From Aspidapion aeneum (Eukaryota; Arthropoda; Insecta; Coleoptera; Brentidae): a DNA stretch of 64,000 nt. The stretch's first letter is position 1, and every line of letters begins with the position of its first letter. This document shows positions 54,591 through 64,000 of this stretch, in pieces. Made by a program: the position numbers and the translations under genes. The stretch spans positions 36,104,667-36,168,666 of the forward strand of contig OY755045.1 in the NCBI GenBank assembly GCA_963576565.1, in the 5' to 3' direction. Below the pieces are notes generated by a model, which saw only the letters and a program-made list of their open reading frames with translations, was not told the origin of the DNA and did not search any database.

Positions 54591-55624
54591 GGCTCTGTAA
54601 CGAAATAGCGCGTATCAAAATAGCGCGTTTCAAAATAGCGCGCTCATTTGAGCGCGTGTTCAAAATAGCGCGTATCATAACGGCGCGTGTTCAAAATAGC
54701 GCGTATCATTATGTCGCGTGTTCAAAATAGCGCGTATCAAAATAGCGCGTATCAAAACAGCGTGTATCAAAATGGCGCGTGTTCAAAATAGCGCGTATCA
54801 TTATGGCGCGTGTTCAAAATAGCGCGTATCAAAATAGCGCGTATCAAAACAGCGTGTATCAAAATGGCGCGTGTTCAAAATAGCGCGTATTAAAGTAGCG
54901 CGTGTTCAAAATAGCTCGTATCCAAATGACGCGTGTTTAAAATAGCGTGTGTTCAAAATATCGCGTCTAATAATACCGAGTTTTGAAAGATCGCCATTAC
55001 AAACGTCGCTGTTAAAAATAGTCCGAGTAAGGGGTCTCTTTCTAACATATTTTTTCAACAAAAAAACTTTCTTAACTTTTTTCCCGGGATCCTAAAGGGT
55101 GTAACCAAACCAAACCGAACCGATCCAAACCGCACCGACCTAAAATGAACCGCACCAAACCGAAACATTTTTTCAAAAAATTATATCCTAAATTACCTTT
55201 CCGATCCTTATTTAGGTAGGTTTCTATTCTAATCTGTGATTTGGGGACATTTTTTTTGGTGGAAAAAGGTCAGGGACTTACTGAAAAAAATTTTTGGGTT
55301 CGGTTCGGTTCGGTTCAGTTCCGTCCGGTTCATTCGGTTTGGTTACACACCCTCTAGGATCCCGGAAAATAAGCCAGGGATGTTTTTTTTTTTTTAAATA
55401 TGTTAGAAAGAGACGCCTTAGTCGAACTATATGAGTTGTGTTAAATTTAGCAAGCTATCGGTTTATTTAACGGTTAAGTAAGTATAACTTATCTGACCTT
55501 GCTCAAACTGTTTAGGTGATTATACCTAAGCAAACCTGGGACGCGCTATTTTGTACACGCGCTATTTTAATACGCGCTATTTGATCACGCGCTATTTTGA
55601 TACGCGCTATTTCGTTACAGAGCC
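54591..55624. mobile_element. Foldback element with AAATAGCGCG tandem arms and 9-bp duplication
   Basis: The terminus is GGCTCTGTAACGAAATAGCG at the left and its complement at the right. The left arm (to ~54975) is ~20 copies of a 13-19-bp unit, CAAAATAGCGCGTAT or GTTC variants. The right arm (55540-55624) has five inverted units. Between them lies a second foldback (55020-55450) with CCCGGGATCCTAAAGGGTGT. No protein is encoded. A 9-bp duplication is usual for Mutator-like elements, which also include long-inverted-repeat non-autonomous forms, so that affiliation is inferred. Confidence 0.8.
55020..55450. repeat. CCCGGGATCC foldback, second locus
   Basis: CCCGGGATCCTAAAGGGTGT (~55082) and its mirror ACACCCTCTAGGATCCCGG (~55347-55365) flank CCGAACC/GGTTCGG pentamer runs. 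Outer parts (TCTTTCTAACATATTTTTTC and its complement) also mirror. The same modules occur at 18890-19260 and 60060-60420. Confidence 0.75.
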
Positions 55625-55633
55625 CTCATTTTA
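55625..55633. repeat. 9-bp target-site duplication, right
   Basis: This is an exact copy of CTCATTTTA at 54582-54590. Confidence 0.8.
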
Positions 55634-55728
55634 CTGACTTTGTCTTTGACCCTTCTTAATGGTTCCTCATTTGTGTTAAAGTACCCCAAAGTATTTTTTT
55701 TTACAAATATTTTTTTCTTATTTCGTAG

Positions 55729-55803
55729 ATATAATGAAAGAGCTGACAAAGTTAATGAGGAGATGGATAAAATTATAAATGAAACATCTTTTTCCAAAAG
55801 AGA
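55729..55803 (+). CDS. Adenylate cyclase, exon 13 (end of C1b)
   Basis: Follows TTATTTCGTAG, donor GTAAGT; 75 bp, first base completing AGA with exon 12, GA carried over. It reads YNERADKVNEEMDKIINETS and FSKRE. This short charged helix is the stretch before the second transmembrane set. The phases on both sides agree. Confidence 0.72.
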
Positions 55804-56005
55804 GTAAGTCGCTAATAAAAAATATAACACATATTGTAGGTACTACTACGTTACAGCAAAAAAGTCTGTTCGTACAAAAAATATATTTTTAAAATAATTT
55901 TTTACCGTTCCTTCCTTTAACCCTAATCTCGCATTTTTTTTAAGTTGTAAAAGCTGATGTACTTAAATCTTGTCTCCTTAAACTAAATTTATGTTCTATT
56001 TTCAG

Positions 56006-56170
56006 TCAATACACCAAAATAAAGGAGATAAGCAGTTTCCTTTTCTTTTTGGACAAGAAGACAGAACTAGAGTATGTCAAAATGAGGGATCCACTTTTTA
56101 AGTACTACATCTTGAGTCAAGTGGCGCTTATGTGTTGCGTGTATTTGATACAGAATTTGACATTGCCAAG
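56006..56170 (+). CDS. Adenylate cyclase, exon 14 (start of second membrane block)
   Basis: Follows TATTTTCAG, donor GTAAAA; 165 bp, first base completing GAT, AG carried over. It reads QYTKIKEISSFLFFLDKKTE, EYVKMRDPLFKYYILSQVAL and MCCVYLIQNLTLP. The (L)E..Y.K.RDPLFKYY....(F) pattern precedes TM7 in membrane adenylate cyclases, and ALMCCVYLIQNLTL is the start of that helix. Later exons (TM8-12 and C2) were not found up to 64000. Confidence 0.85.
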
Positions 56171-58348
56171 GTAAAAAATCAGTGTGTTTATATTTTTATT
56201 ATAGAGTGAACTATTTTTAATTTATTCACCTCTCTATATCTTCAATTAAGAATGTTTTATTTTAAGACTACCCATACGACTCAAGCCGCCGTTTTCTTGT
56301 AAGGGGTAGAGATATGTAAACGAGGTTTAAAGCCGAGGGTTTAACCACCTAAAAAAAATTTGTGACACCATTGTGAATTTTCTTTAATATTGTGGTAGCT
56401 AAAATAATGGTATTTGTTGGCCAGGTTGCAGATGAAAGGATTTAAAAAAATATCTTAGCAAAATCTTGATGATTAAAAAAGAAAATGTCTTCTCTGTTCA
56501 CGCTAATTAATTTTGGTTTTAACATTTTTGATTACGGGAGATTAGGTTGCGGTTACCCCCCTCATAAAAAAAAAATTAAAAAATCCCAAAAGTCAGTCTT
56601 TATTCAAAATGGTTTTCAATGCTTTATATCGTGCTTACCTATCTAATCATTTTGCAAATTGGATTTGCGAAATTGCAATTTGAATTTTCAAATATTTTAT
56701 AGTTTGCTTAAATTCAAAACTAGTACCGATATTTGGTAATACGACGAAGCAATAAGTTCGTAGCACGATCGTAGTGAGGAATACAATTTTTCAAGGGATG
56801 AAAAGACACTTTTATTAAGAAGTTTATACGCCACTTTTCGTACTTTTGATATTGAAATGTCTTTTTTTGATTTCTGTTTTGGACGTTTTTCTAAGTAAAA
56901 TTTTTTATTCCTGATTTTTTTTTATCCGTAATCTGTTACTTTAAATGTCTGGTTTTTACTGTTATACCTCATCCATTAAAATAGTGGATAAAAAGTTAAC
57001 TTTAAGTGCGAATGGTACATTATAAACCCAGGGACAAAAGTGATACGTTTAATCGCGAGGCGAAAAGTTTATAGTTTGACTGAAAGGAGAGTTACGATTT
57101 GCCGAGTAATTAAAAGGCACTTTAGTCATGTGGTTTATATACTATTTTATGCACTTTAGCATATAAAAATAAATTAAAGGAGGAATAATGGAACGGAATT
57201 TTAAAATACTCCATAGATGTAAAATATAAAATTACAGCCTAGCAAAATTGTTTTTAATCCTTTGGGAATAAAAGTAAGTTTTTAGTCCCTAGGAATTAAA
57301 AATTATTAAATTAGAAAATTAAAATGGGTTTTTGCTCCCTAGGGATTAAAAGTAAGTTTTACACCCTAGGGACTAAAGTGACCTTTTTAGTCTCTATACT
57401 GCATAAAATCTTTTACTTTTAAATTATTATTTAAATTAATATATAAATTCATTAATTATAAAAATAAAAAAAGATCGTGGGCAAATCGCAGTTCAACTTT
57501 GCGCACGCTAGTAGAAAGAAGTTATTTAGTTGAGAAAACCCTGTATAGTAGCGTATAGGTTAAACCACTTAAAAAAATCTGTGTGTTTTATTATCTTTTT
57601 TGCAGTAATCTCCATCACCAAAAAGATTATTTGAGTAGCTCTAAAATAAGAGAGCATAAATTTGTTTTAATTATAGAGTTAAAATCACGTAGATAAGTAA
57701 CGTATTTTTGTTAAAATGGGCGTACAGTGCTCCTGATAAGAATAACTATAAAAACCTGTGGTGTAGGCACATATTGTTTCTGTGGGTATTGGCGTACATA
57801 AGGGATGGGCTGGGACTCCCCCTAAGCTAAGATTTGTTTTAGATACTTTCCACATATTTCATAAATACTAACGTACAGTGGGTTTTTGAAAAGTTTAAAT
57901 TTAGGGAGGGAACTTATAAGTTTTTAATTTAATATGAAAATTTCATTTTAATGCAAATTGTCTTTTGAAATTTTATTTAAATGTATGTACTCGCCGTCCG
58001 AAAATTTAATTTTTTGGAAAGTGTTTACTCAGAAGGAAAGGCCCCCCTTCCTATGCAACTGCAGGGACAAACTTTGACGTGAAAACGACATAGTTTCAGT
58101 ATAATCCCAACAAAAGCATTAAGCCATCAGTATGGGTATTTTCCCTAGGAGTAGCTGTTTCTGTTCATTTCACCATTACATTTCTTATTATAACCACTAC
58201 GTGAGCAATTTCGTCCTTTGGCCTAGTAAAATTCACATCTGTTTTTACCTAAAAGTTGGTCGTTGAGATGGCTCGTAAACCATCACAAGTAGCTCGTGAC
58301 GAGTAAAAAGGGTGTGTGCAATTAAGATAAACAATTTTTTTTTGTATT
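56171..58348. other. Intronic or downstream DNA without recognised exon
   Basis: AT-rich. CCCTAGGGATTAAAAGTAAG-type repeats lie at 57250-57385, and a repeat-like block at 56990-57140 (AAAAGTGATAC, AGTAATTAAAAGGCACTTTA) resembles 62035-62290. No cyclase exon, RNA gene or large open frame was found. Confidence 0.4.
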
Positions 58349-58352
58349 TATC

Positions 58353-58994
58353 TGTTACCGGACAAACCGATTTTAGGATAAACTAGTTTTTCCTAGGCTA
58401 AATCAGTTTATCCGAAAATGAAAACTGGTTTTTCCTGAAATAAATTAATTATGATTAGGAAAAACTGATTTGTCCTTGTCTAAACTATTGCGGACCGATG
58501 ACAAAAGTAACGTTTTTACTACTAATTAAAGAAAATACTATTATTACAAACATGTTTACTAATTTTTATTATTTACTTGTTATTACATGTCAAACTATTA
58601 TGGCATTTTGAGTTGCAGAGAACGTTATTTTTCTTGCAAAGGCATCGGTTCGGTTCGGTTCGGTACGGTTTGGTTCGGTTCGGTTCGGTCCAGTTCGGTT
58701 CGGTTTTGTTCGGTTCGGTTCTTGCAAAGGCGGAAATTCTGCCCAACCATACGCCACGATTTTGCAATAAGACGAACGCTCCATACCAGTCAATGTACGC
58801 GTGCAAACTAAATCCTTGTGATCGGCGAGCCAAAGCCAAGCGGCTACCATCAGTTCAGACTAGTTTAGACTAGTTAAATCGTGGTCCGAAGTAGTTTAGA
58901 CTAGGATAAACTAGTTCATCCTATCGCTCTTCGGATATACTGGTTTGGCCTAGGAAAAACTAGTTTATCCTAAAATTGGGTTTGTCCGGTAACA
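58353..58994. mobile_element. 642-bp inverted-repeat element with TATC duplication
   Basis: The left end TGTTACCGGACAAACC and right end GGTTTGTCCGGTAACA (one or two differences) extend inward through TTTTAGGATAAACTAGTTTT for ~50 bp. TATC sits at 58349-58352 and 58995-58998. A CGGTT pentamer run lies at 58645-58722. The stacked open frames of 74-98 codons there are products of the pentamer repeat, not genes. Confidence 0.7.
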
Positions 58995-59247
58995 TATCAA
59001 TTCTAAAATATTTTTTCAGGTTTTAATTAACCTTCAATATTTTAACGCCATACAATGTCAAACATATATTATGTTTTGGTCAAACTCAAAGTGTAAATAA
59101 ATAATATTCTGCATTTTTTTTGCTATTATCAATTTTTTTTTATTCCTTTAAGAGAAAGAATAAATCGAATGTTCAAAGTATTAATCGACATTGATTAGGA
59201 TTAGGTATTTTTTGAGATATGACATTAAACCTCGTTTAGCCTTAATA

Positions 59248-59562
59248 GAGAATATTGGAATAAAGCCAGGCTATAATAGTACCAGGCAGTGTCTGACAGT
59301 TCTACATTAAAAACTGACAGTTGATCTTTGAAACTTGATATACCAAATTCGAATTTAAAACTATAAGTCATTTATTTTCCATTAATAAAGGAAGGCAGTA
59401 TTTATTCCAGTTCATATAGAAACCAAGGCCGTATATTAAAACATCATAGCTGATCTTAAAATGTGTGTCAAAATACTGCCTGGAAAGTGTCAAAATACTG
59501 CCTGGAAATTGTCAAAATACTGCCTGGCACCTTTATAGCCTCACTTTAGTTTAATAATTCTC
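59248..59562. mobile_element. Second copy of the AGGCTATAATAG MITE
   Basis: The left end AATAAAGCCAGGCTATAATAG matches the 9177-9434 MITE, and the right end has TATAGCCTCACTTTAG and AATAATTCTC. It contains a threefold repeat of GTCAAAATACTGCCTGGAAA near 59467-59530 that is absent from the first copy. Confidence 0.65.
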
Positions 59563-59643
59563 TTATAATACTTAAGATCTTTAATTTTTAGTGATTTTTA
59601 TAAATTAAAAACCAGTAATACAATAACTTGCACGTTTTAAAAC

Positions 59644-59871
59644 TGAGGGGCACAGAACCAGAACGACCTAAGGCACCAAATTATATATCTGAGAAAAATA
59701 TGTTTTAAGATCTTGAAATAAGTGTGATATATTATTGGTGAATAAAATTTCTTTTTGTTGCGTTTTTAAACCAGATTAGCTATCCAAAGAGATGATCTTA
59801 GCTATCTTATTCCGCCCTTACTCAAAATTTGACAGTTTGTTGCTTAGGCCGTTCTGGTTCTGTGCCCCTCA
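59644..59871. mobile_element. 228-bp MITE, TGAGGGGCACAGAACCAGAA ends
   Basis: TGAGGGGCACAGAACCAGAA at the left and its complement at the right are perfect over 22 bases, then CCTAAG/CTTAGG. The interior is AT-rich. No target duplication was identified with certainty. Confidence 0.75.
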
Positions 59872-59999
59872 ATTATGAAATGACAATTGTGTGTTTCCGA
59901 TATATAGAAAACGCCAATTCCAAAATATCAGTATAAAACAGCAAGGTATTAAATTTTCAAAATTGACTAATGTCTCATTTATTTATCAATTAAGCACAA

Positions 60000-60620
60000 A
60001 TTTAAAGACGTCTGATAAAAGGTCAAAAGTACAAAAGGTTGAAAGTACAGTACTAGAGGATGTGAATACGAACCGAACGGAACCAAACCGAAAAGGACTG
60101 AACTGAACCGAACCGAATTGAACTGAACCGAACCGAACTGAACTGAACCGAACCGAAGAAGCATATTTAAAAAAAAATCCTTGACATTTTTTCCGGGATC
60201 CTAGAGGGTCTCAATCAGAACTAAACCGACCAAAACCGAGTTCGGTTCGGATTCACACCCTCTAGGATCCCGGAAAAGAAGCCAGGGTACTTTTATGGCA
60301 AAAATATGTTAATTGGGTTCGGTTTGGTTCGATTCGGATTCATACCTTCCAGGATCTCGGGAAAGAAGTCCGGGAATTTTTTTTTTTAAATATATATTTT
60401 TGGCTCAGTTCGGTTCGGCTCGGTTTTTTTTTTCGCCCTTTTGTAATTTCGATCTTTTGTATTTTCGACCTATTGTACATTCCACCTTTTGTTTTTTGAC
60501 CTTTTGTAATTTCGACCTTTGTTCCTTCGACCTGTTGTACTTTCGACCTTATGTTTTCGATCTTTTGTACTTTTCACCTTTTGTACTTATGACCTTTTGT
60601 ACTTTCGACCTTTTATCCGC
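60000..60620. repeat. CCCGGGATCC foldback, third locus
   Basis: The outer left GATAAAAGGTCAAAAGTAC and outer right TTTTGTACTTTCGACCTTTT runs mirror each other. Inside are CCGAACTGAA pentamer runs, CCGGGATCCTAGAGGGT (~60189) and its mirror ACACCCTCTAGGATCCCGG (~60252). The right arm (60430-60612) is a TTTTGTAxTTTCGACC tandem array like 19640-19750. Open frames over it are low-complexity. Confidence 0.7.
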
Positions 60621-60692
60621 CGCACAGTGCAGACAAAAATAGGGTTTTTGGACAATAATCAATATCTTTGTTGTTTTTCAAAAAAGTTATTA

Positions 60693-61389
60693 GCTCACAC
60701 TACTACTATACTATAGTAGTGTGAGCCATGGTTATCCTAATTTTTTCGAGAAAAAAAAAGTTGCTCCGATTTCAAAAATTTTTATATATCTTTGCGTTTC
60801 AGATGATTTTAAAACTTTTTTGTTGCGCCGTCTGTCTGTCTGTCTGTCTGTATGTCTGTCTGTCTGCCTGTCTGTATGTCTGTCTGTAACGACCAACGCG
60901 CATAACTCAAAAACCGCCTGGCCGATGTCAATGAAATTTGGTACCTAGGCTGGGTCTTCTGTCGAGATGGTCCCATTTAAAAATGAACAAAATCCACCGA
61001 ACACAAACCAAATAAAAGGGTGGGGATAGATGTCAAAAATTAGAGTTTATGTGAAAATATGGCGTGTGTGATATCAAACGAAAGGTAATTGAGTCTGGAG
61101 TTAAACAAAATACATTTTAATTTATTTTAAAAAAAGGGTGGGGGTATATTTCAAAAATTATATTATATATCAAACGAAAGGTAATTAAGTCCGGAGTTCA
61201 ACAAAATACATTTTAGTTTTTGTTTTTTTAAGGGTGGGGGTGGATTTCAAAAATTTGAGTTTAAGTCAAAACATGGCTTGTGTGATATCAAACAAAGGGT
61301 AATTTAGTGTGGAGTTGAATAAAATATATTTCAGTTTGTAGTTATATTAGCTCACACGTACACTATAACTATAGTACATAGTGTGAGCT
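60693..61389. mobile_element. Element bounded by two GCTCACAC hairpins
   Basis: Hairpins lie at 60693-60726 (GCTCACACTACTA and exact complement) and 61349-61389 (AGCTCACAC and GTGTGAGCT). Between them are a (TGTC)n run (60829-60889), a conserved ATAACTCAAAAACCGCCTGG block seen in many arthropod repeats (recollection), and three ~115-bp tandem units with GGGTGGGGxTxxATxTCAAAAAT and ATCAAACGAAAGGTAATT (61015-61330). It is noncoding. Confidence 0.6.
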
Positions 61390-61682
61390 TAGGGGCCCAT
61401 ATATTGGCAGAGTATTTTTATAGGGTATGTGATAAAGTGTAGTCTAAAGGTTAAAATAAGTAAAACTTTTTCAAATATATATATGTCATTTTATTTAAAA
61501 TATTAAAAAAATAAATTAAAGTACATTCAGTTTAACCTACAGTTACGTTAAAAATAAAAATCAATTTACTTTTGTGTTAGAAATTAAACTAAAATTATTT
61601 TTTTTATTCGGATTCATGGGCGTAGTTAGGAAGGGGGGAAAAATTAAATTAGCAACCTCAAAATAATTATTTAAAGATGATT

Positions 61683-61976
61683 CTAAGAAAGCCGTTTTAG
61701 GCCGTCCACGACTCGGTCGGTTTTTGATTTTTCTGAATCCGTTTTATACCAAAATTTCTTAGATATAATATCTTTAATTAACCATTCGAAATAACGGTTT
61801 TGAAAATAAATTTTGTTTCGTCCCGATAGCTTCCATTTGAGACTCAGACTTTTGCAAAAATTTAATGATGCCTTATTTAGAATTTGGTTATTTTTGTCAG
61901 CACATTCTTCTAACCCCAACAAGGGTTGAATTTTTTTGAAAATATTTAACACCTTCATATTTTCGTGAGAGGCCAC
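61683..61976 (-). pseudogene. Possible transposon-derived protein fragment
   Basis: A minus-strand frame of 97 codons: NFCKSLSLKWKLSGRNKIYF, QNRYFEWL, then SEKSKTDRVVDGLKRLS. The K.W......F...N..WL then (S)E.SK..(R/K)..LR-like order recalls the N-terminal region of a common uncharacterised transposon-borne protein of insects and cnidarians. Only this part is present and the match is from memory. Confidence 0.3.
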
Positions 61977-63040
61977 TCATTTAACAAGTCTAAATGTTTT
62001 ATGCTTATGCGTTCTAAAAGTTAAAAAAAAGTGATAAAATAGTATATTATCTTCTTAGGGACCTAAGTGGCACTCTTATCCCGAGAAGAAAAAATTGTGT
62101 GTAGCTATAGTTCGCCGAGTGCTCAAAAGATACTTTAGTCATTTTTGGGCCCCGTTTTTATTAAAATTATTTTGCAAGAAAAACAGACTTCCCATTTTTA
62201 CGTTTTATCTTTGAACGTCACTTTTTATCCACGGGATAAAAAGTGATACTTTATCCCTAAAATTTGTGATAAAAAGCGTACTTTTGATCTCCAAAGTGCA
62301 AAAAAACTATTTTTTTTTTAAATATTGGCCCACACAAACACCAGAATAATTTTTGGCATATATATTTCAAGACTAATGCAGTATTTTTATAATTTTATTG
62401 ACTACCTCAAATTATTGTTTTTGTGCGTTCCCATTGACAAAAAACGGCCAATACGATATGCGATTCTAAAATATTTAATTTTCCATTTTGCTCACAGTAG
62501 TACAAGGTGACTTAGTACCACAAATATTTTGAAATTTTTTTAAAAATTTATTATCACCTATAACCACTCGCCATCACCGAATAATAAGCCTCATATCTTC
62601 TCCAGATTTAGTGCCATTTTTGTCACCTTGCTGCCGCCATTTTTGACGTTGATGAGAGCTGTCATAATTTTATATTTGTCCAAATGGCGGCAAGACTGGC
62701 TTTAAGGGTATACCTCAACAGGAGATGATGTGAGGCCTCTCAACCGGGGTGATAACCAATGTGTTATAAATTATTAGGATTGAAATATATTATTTAAAAA
62801 AATACAGCACCCCTAGTAGCAGCCAGTAGCAAAAAATATTTATGCTACCTTTTTGCTAATTCATTGGACTAATATTTAGGATATATGCCAGACCTTGCAA
62901 ATCTATGCAATTTTTTATAACCTTAATAAAATTTAAAAAATATTTTTTTTTGTAAGCATAACAGTTTTAATTAAATTATTTTAAAAGCGAGACGTCAATT
63001 TGACAAAATTTTATTTAAACAAATAGCGTAATAGTTATTT
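61977..63040. other. Unassigned AT-rich DNA
   Basis: Repeat-like wording at 62035-62290 (GGGATAAAAAGTGATACTTT) echoes 56990-57140. No gene or exon was recognised. Confidence 0.35.
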
Positions 63041-63044
63041 AAAC

Positions 63045-63490
63045 AACAAGGTTTGAAAACGACTCTTTGCACACGATCGAGACAGTTTGGTACAAGTCGA
63101 GGGAGTGTGCAAAGAGGTTTTCAAACGAGTTTTTTACAATATTTTTTATACGACTGCTAATAAAGAAAGAAAAATTTTAATTTAACTTGTTTTTATTTCC
63201 GACATTTTTGCAACAAAACTTTAAAAATTCAACAATTTTTTGACGTATCTAATCAACAAAACATACGAACAGGGACGGTTGCTACGGAACTAAGCCAACT
63301 TATATTGATGGGTGACAACAACAAAAATCACAATGACGGGAGACCCGTATGCAGAAATGACATAGGCGTGCGCAAAAATGACATAAGCGTGTGCAAAACG
63401 TTTTGCACACAGCGTGCGCAGAATGCCATTTTCAGATCGTGTTCTCCGTGCGCAAAACCCCATTTTACAAGACAGTCGTATAAAAATATA
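63045..63490. repeat. Hairpin and inverted-repeat element with TATACGACTG ends
   Basis: GTTTGAAAACGACTCTTTGC (~63051) pairs with GCAAAGAGGTTTTCAAAC (~63103-63120). TTTATACGACTG (~63147) is mirrored by CAGTCGTATAAA (~63472-63483). The interior has repeated GCGTGCGCAAAAATGACATA units. It is probably a small non-autonomous transposon. Bases 63491-64000 show nothing further. Confidence 0.5.
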
Positions 63491-64000
63491 TATCACTGTA
63501 ATACTTCAAGAAATTTTTTTTTATATTTAAATGCAGAACCAGTAAAATTAATTTTCTGATAGGTATTTTATACGATTTTTTTGTACCTGTTTTAAAATAA
63601 CGACTTTAACTATTTATTTTGTTCACTTTCGCAAGTGTGACTAAAAAATAGGTTATGATTACAGATAAACTGGACATTTATCTATACTTTTGCAATATTA
63701 AAACTTTTAAAATGTAACCTCAGTTTTTCGAATATTGCCCACAGAAGTCCGCACTGTGTCCTTTTCACTCCTTATGAAAATTAAAATATAGACATATAAA
63801 ATAAACAATAAACATATATTAAATTGATGGGTAAATGAGGCATAAGTGCTTTTTGACACTGGTGAGTTCAACCAGGGATCCATTTTTACTATAAAACCAA
63901 CCGCTTGGTAAATCTAAAATTATTTAGTTATGTAACCATAAATTTTTTAATACTTAACCGATTTTCATGAAATAAAATTTAATTTTGGTGTTATGTACAG

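Noticed and set aside
54591..55000. CRISPR-like array of regularly spaced GCGCG repeats.
   Set aside because: The units are 13-19 bp, contiguous and irregular, without unique spacers, lie in eukaryotic intron DNA, and belong to a transposon with inverted ends.
58573..58873. Four overlapping open frames of 74-98 codons.
   Set aside because: They are the different readings of a CGGTT pentamer run on both strands inside a small transposon.
57600..59030. Further cyclase exons after 56170 at TTTTTTGCAG (57604) or TTTTTTCAG (59019).
   Set aside because: Neither leads to an open frame with transmembrane or cyclase similarity in the required phase.
60829..60889. A coding repeat (LSVCLSVCLSVC-like) from the TGTC run.
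   Set aside because: It is a simple-sequence run inside a noncoding hairpin-bounded element.

Overview
The window is AT-rich animal DNA, almost certainly insect and plausibly beetle, although the species cannot be fixed from sequence alone. It has large repeat-filled introns, GT-AG splice sites, and a dense, nested set of insect-type transposons: Penelope-like, LINE, Tc1/mariner-type, P-like, Polinton-like and many MITEs or foldback elements.

One host gene spans most of the window on the + strand: a membrane adenylate cyclase read as 14 exons from 5131 to 56170. Every exon joins in frame at canonical splice sites. The exons encode the first six-helix membrane block (exons 1-4), the C1 catalytic domain (exons 5-9), the cytoplasmic C1b linker (exons 10-13) and the start of the second membrane block (exon 14). 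The first exon(s) and the C2 half lie outside the window or were not found. The WSKDVDIAN-type wording of C1 resembles the insect ACX group.

Intron 2 (10020-41601, 31.6 kb) holds the most unusual object: a Polinton/Maverick-like element at 13082-41227, flanked by a perfect 6-bp target duplication (CGCATA) and beginning 5'-AGTAG. It is almost entirely a palindrome. Two arms of about 9.7 kb face each other around a 468-bp spacer (31069-31536). Each arm carries a protein-primed type B DNA polymerase gene (pPolB) reading outward and about 5 kb of AT-rich DNA with no recognisable gene. No integrase, capsid, packaging ATPase or protease was seen. The right copy of pPolB is intact (1260 codons). The left copy is broken by a 2-bp deletion and by an 8.3-kb insertion (17260-25562), itself a composite transposon with short inverted ends and inverted 158-bp tandem arrays. 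Without that insertion the element would be about 19.85 kb, within the usual Polinton size range.

Layout: 1-5130, a Penelope-like insertion with a 12-bp target duplication inside an older repeat, plus other repeats; 5131-10019, cyclase exons 1-2 with two LINE relics and a MITE between them; 10020-13081, a tRNA-like SINE relic and a LINE split by a TA-flanked MITE; 13082-41227, the palindromic pPolB element; 41602-56170, cyclase exons 3-14 with MITEs, a mariner-type transposase relic, a P-like relic and a 9-bp-duplication foldback element in the introns; 56171-64000, intronic or downstream DNA with several small inverted-repeat elements and no further exon recognised.
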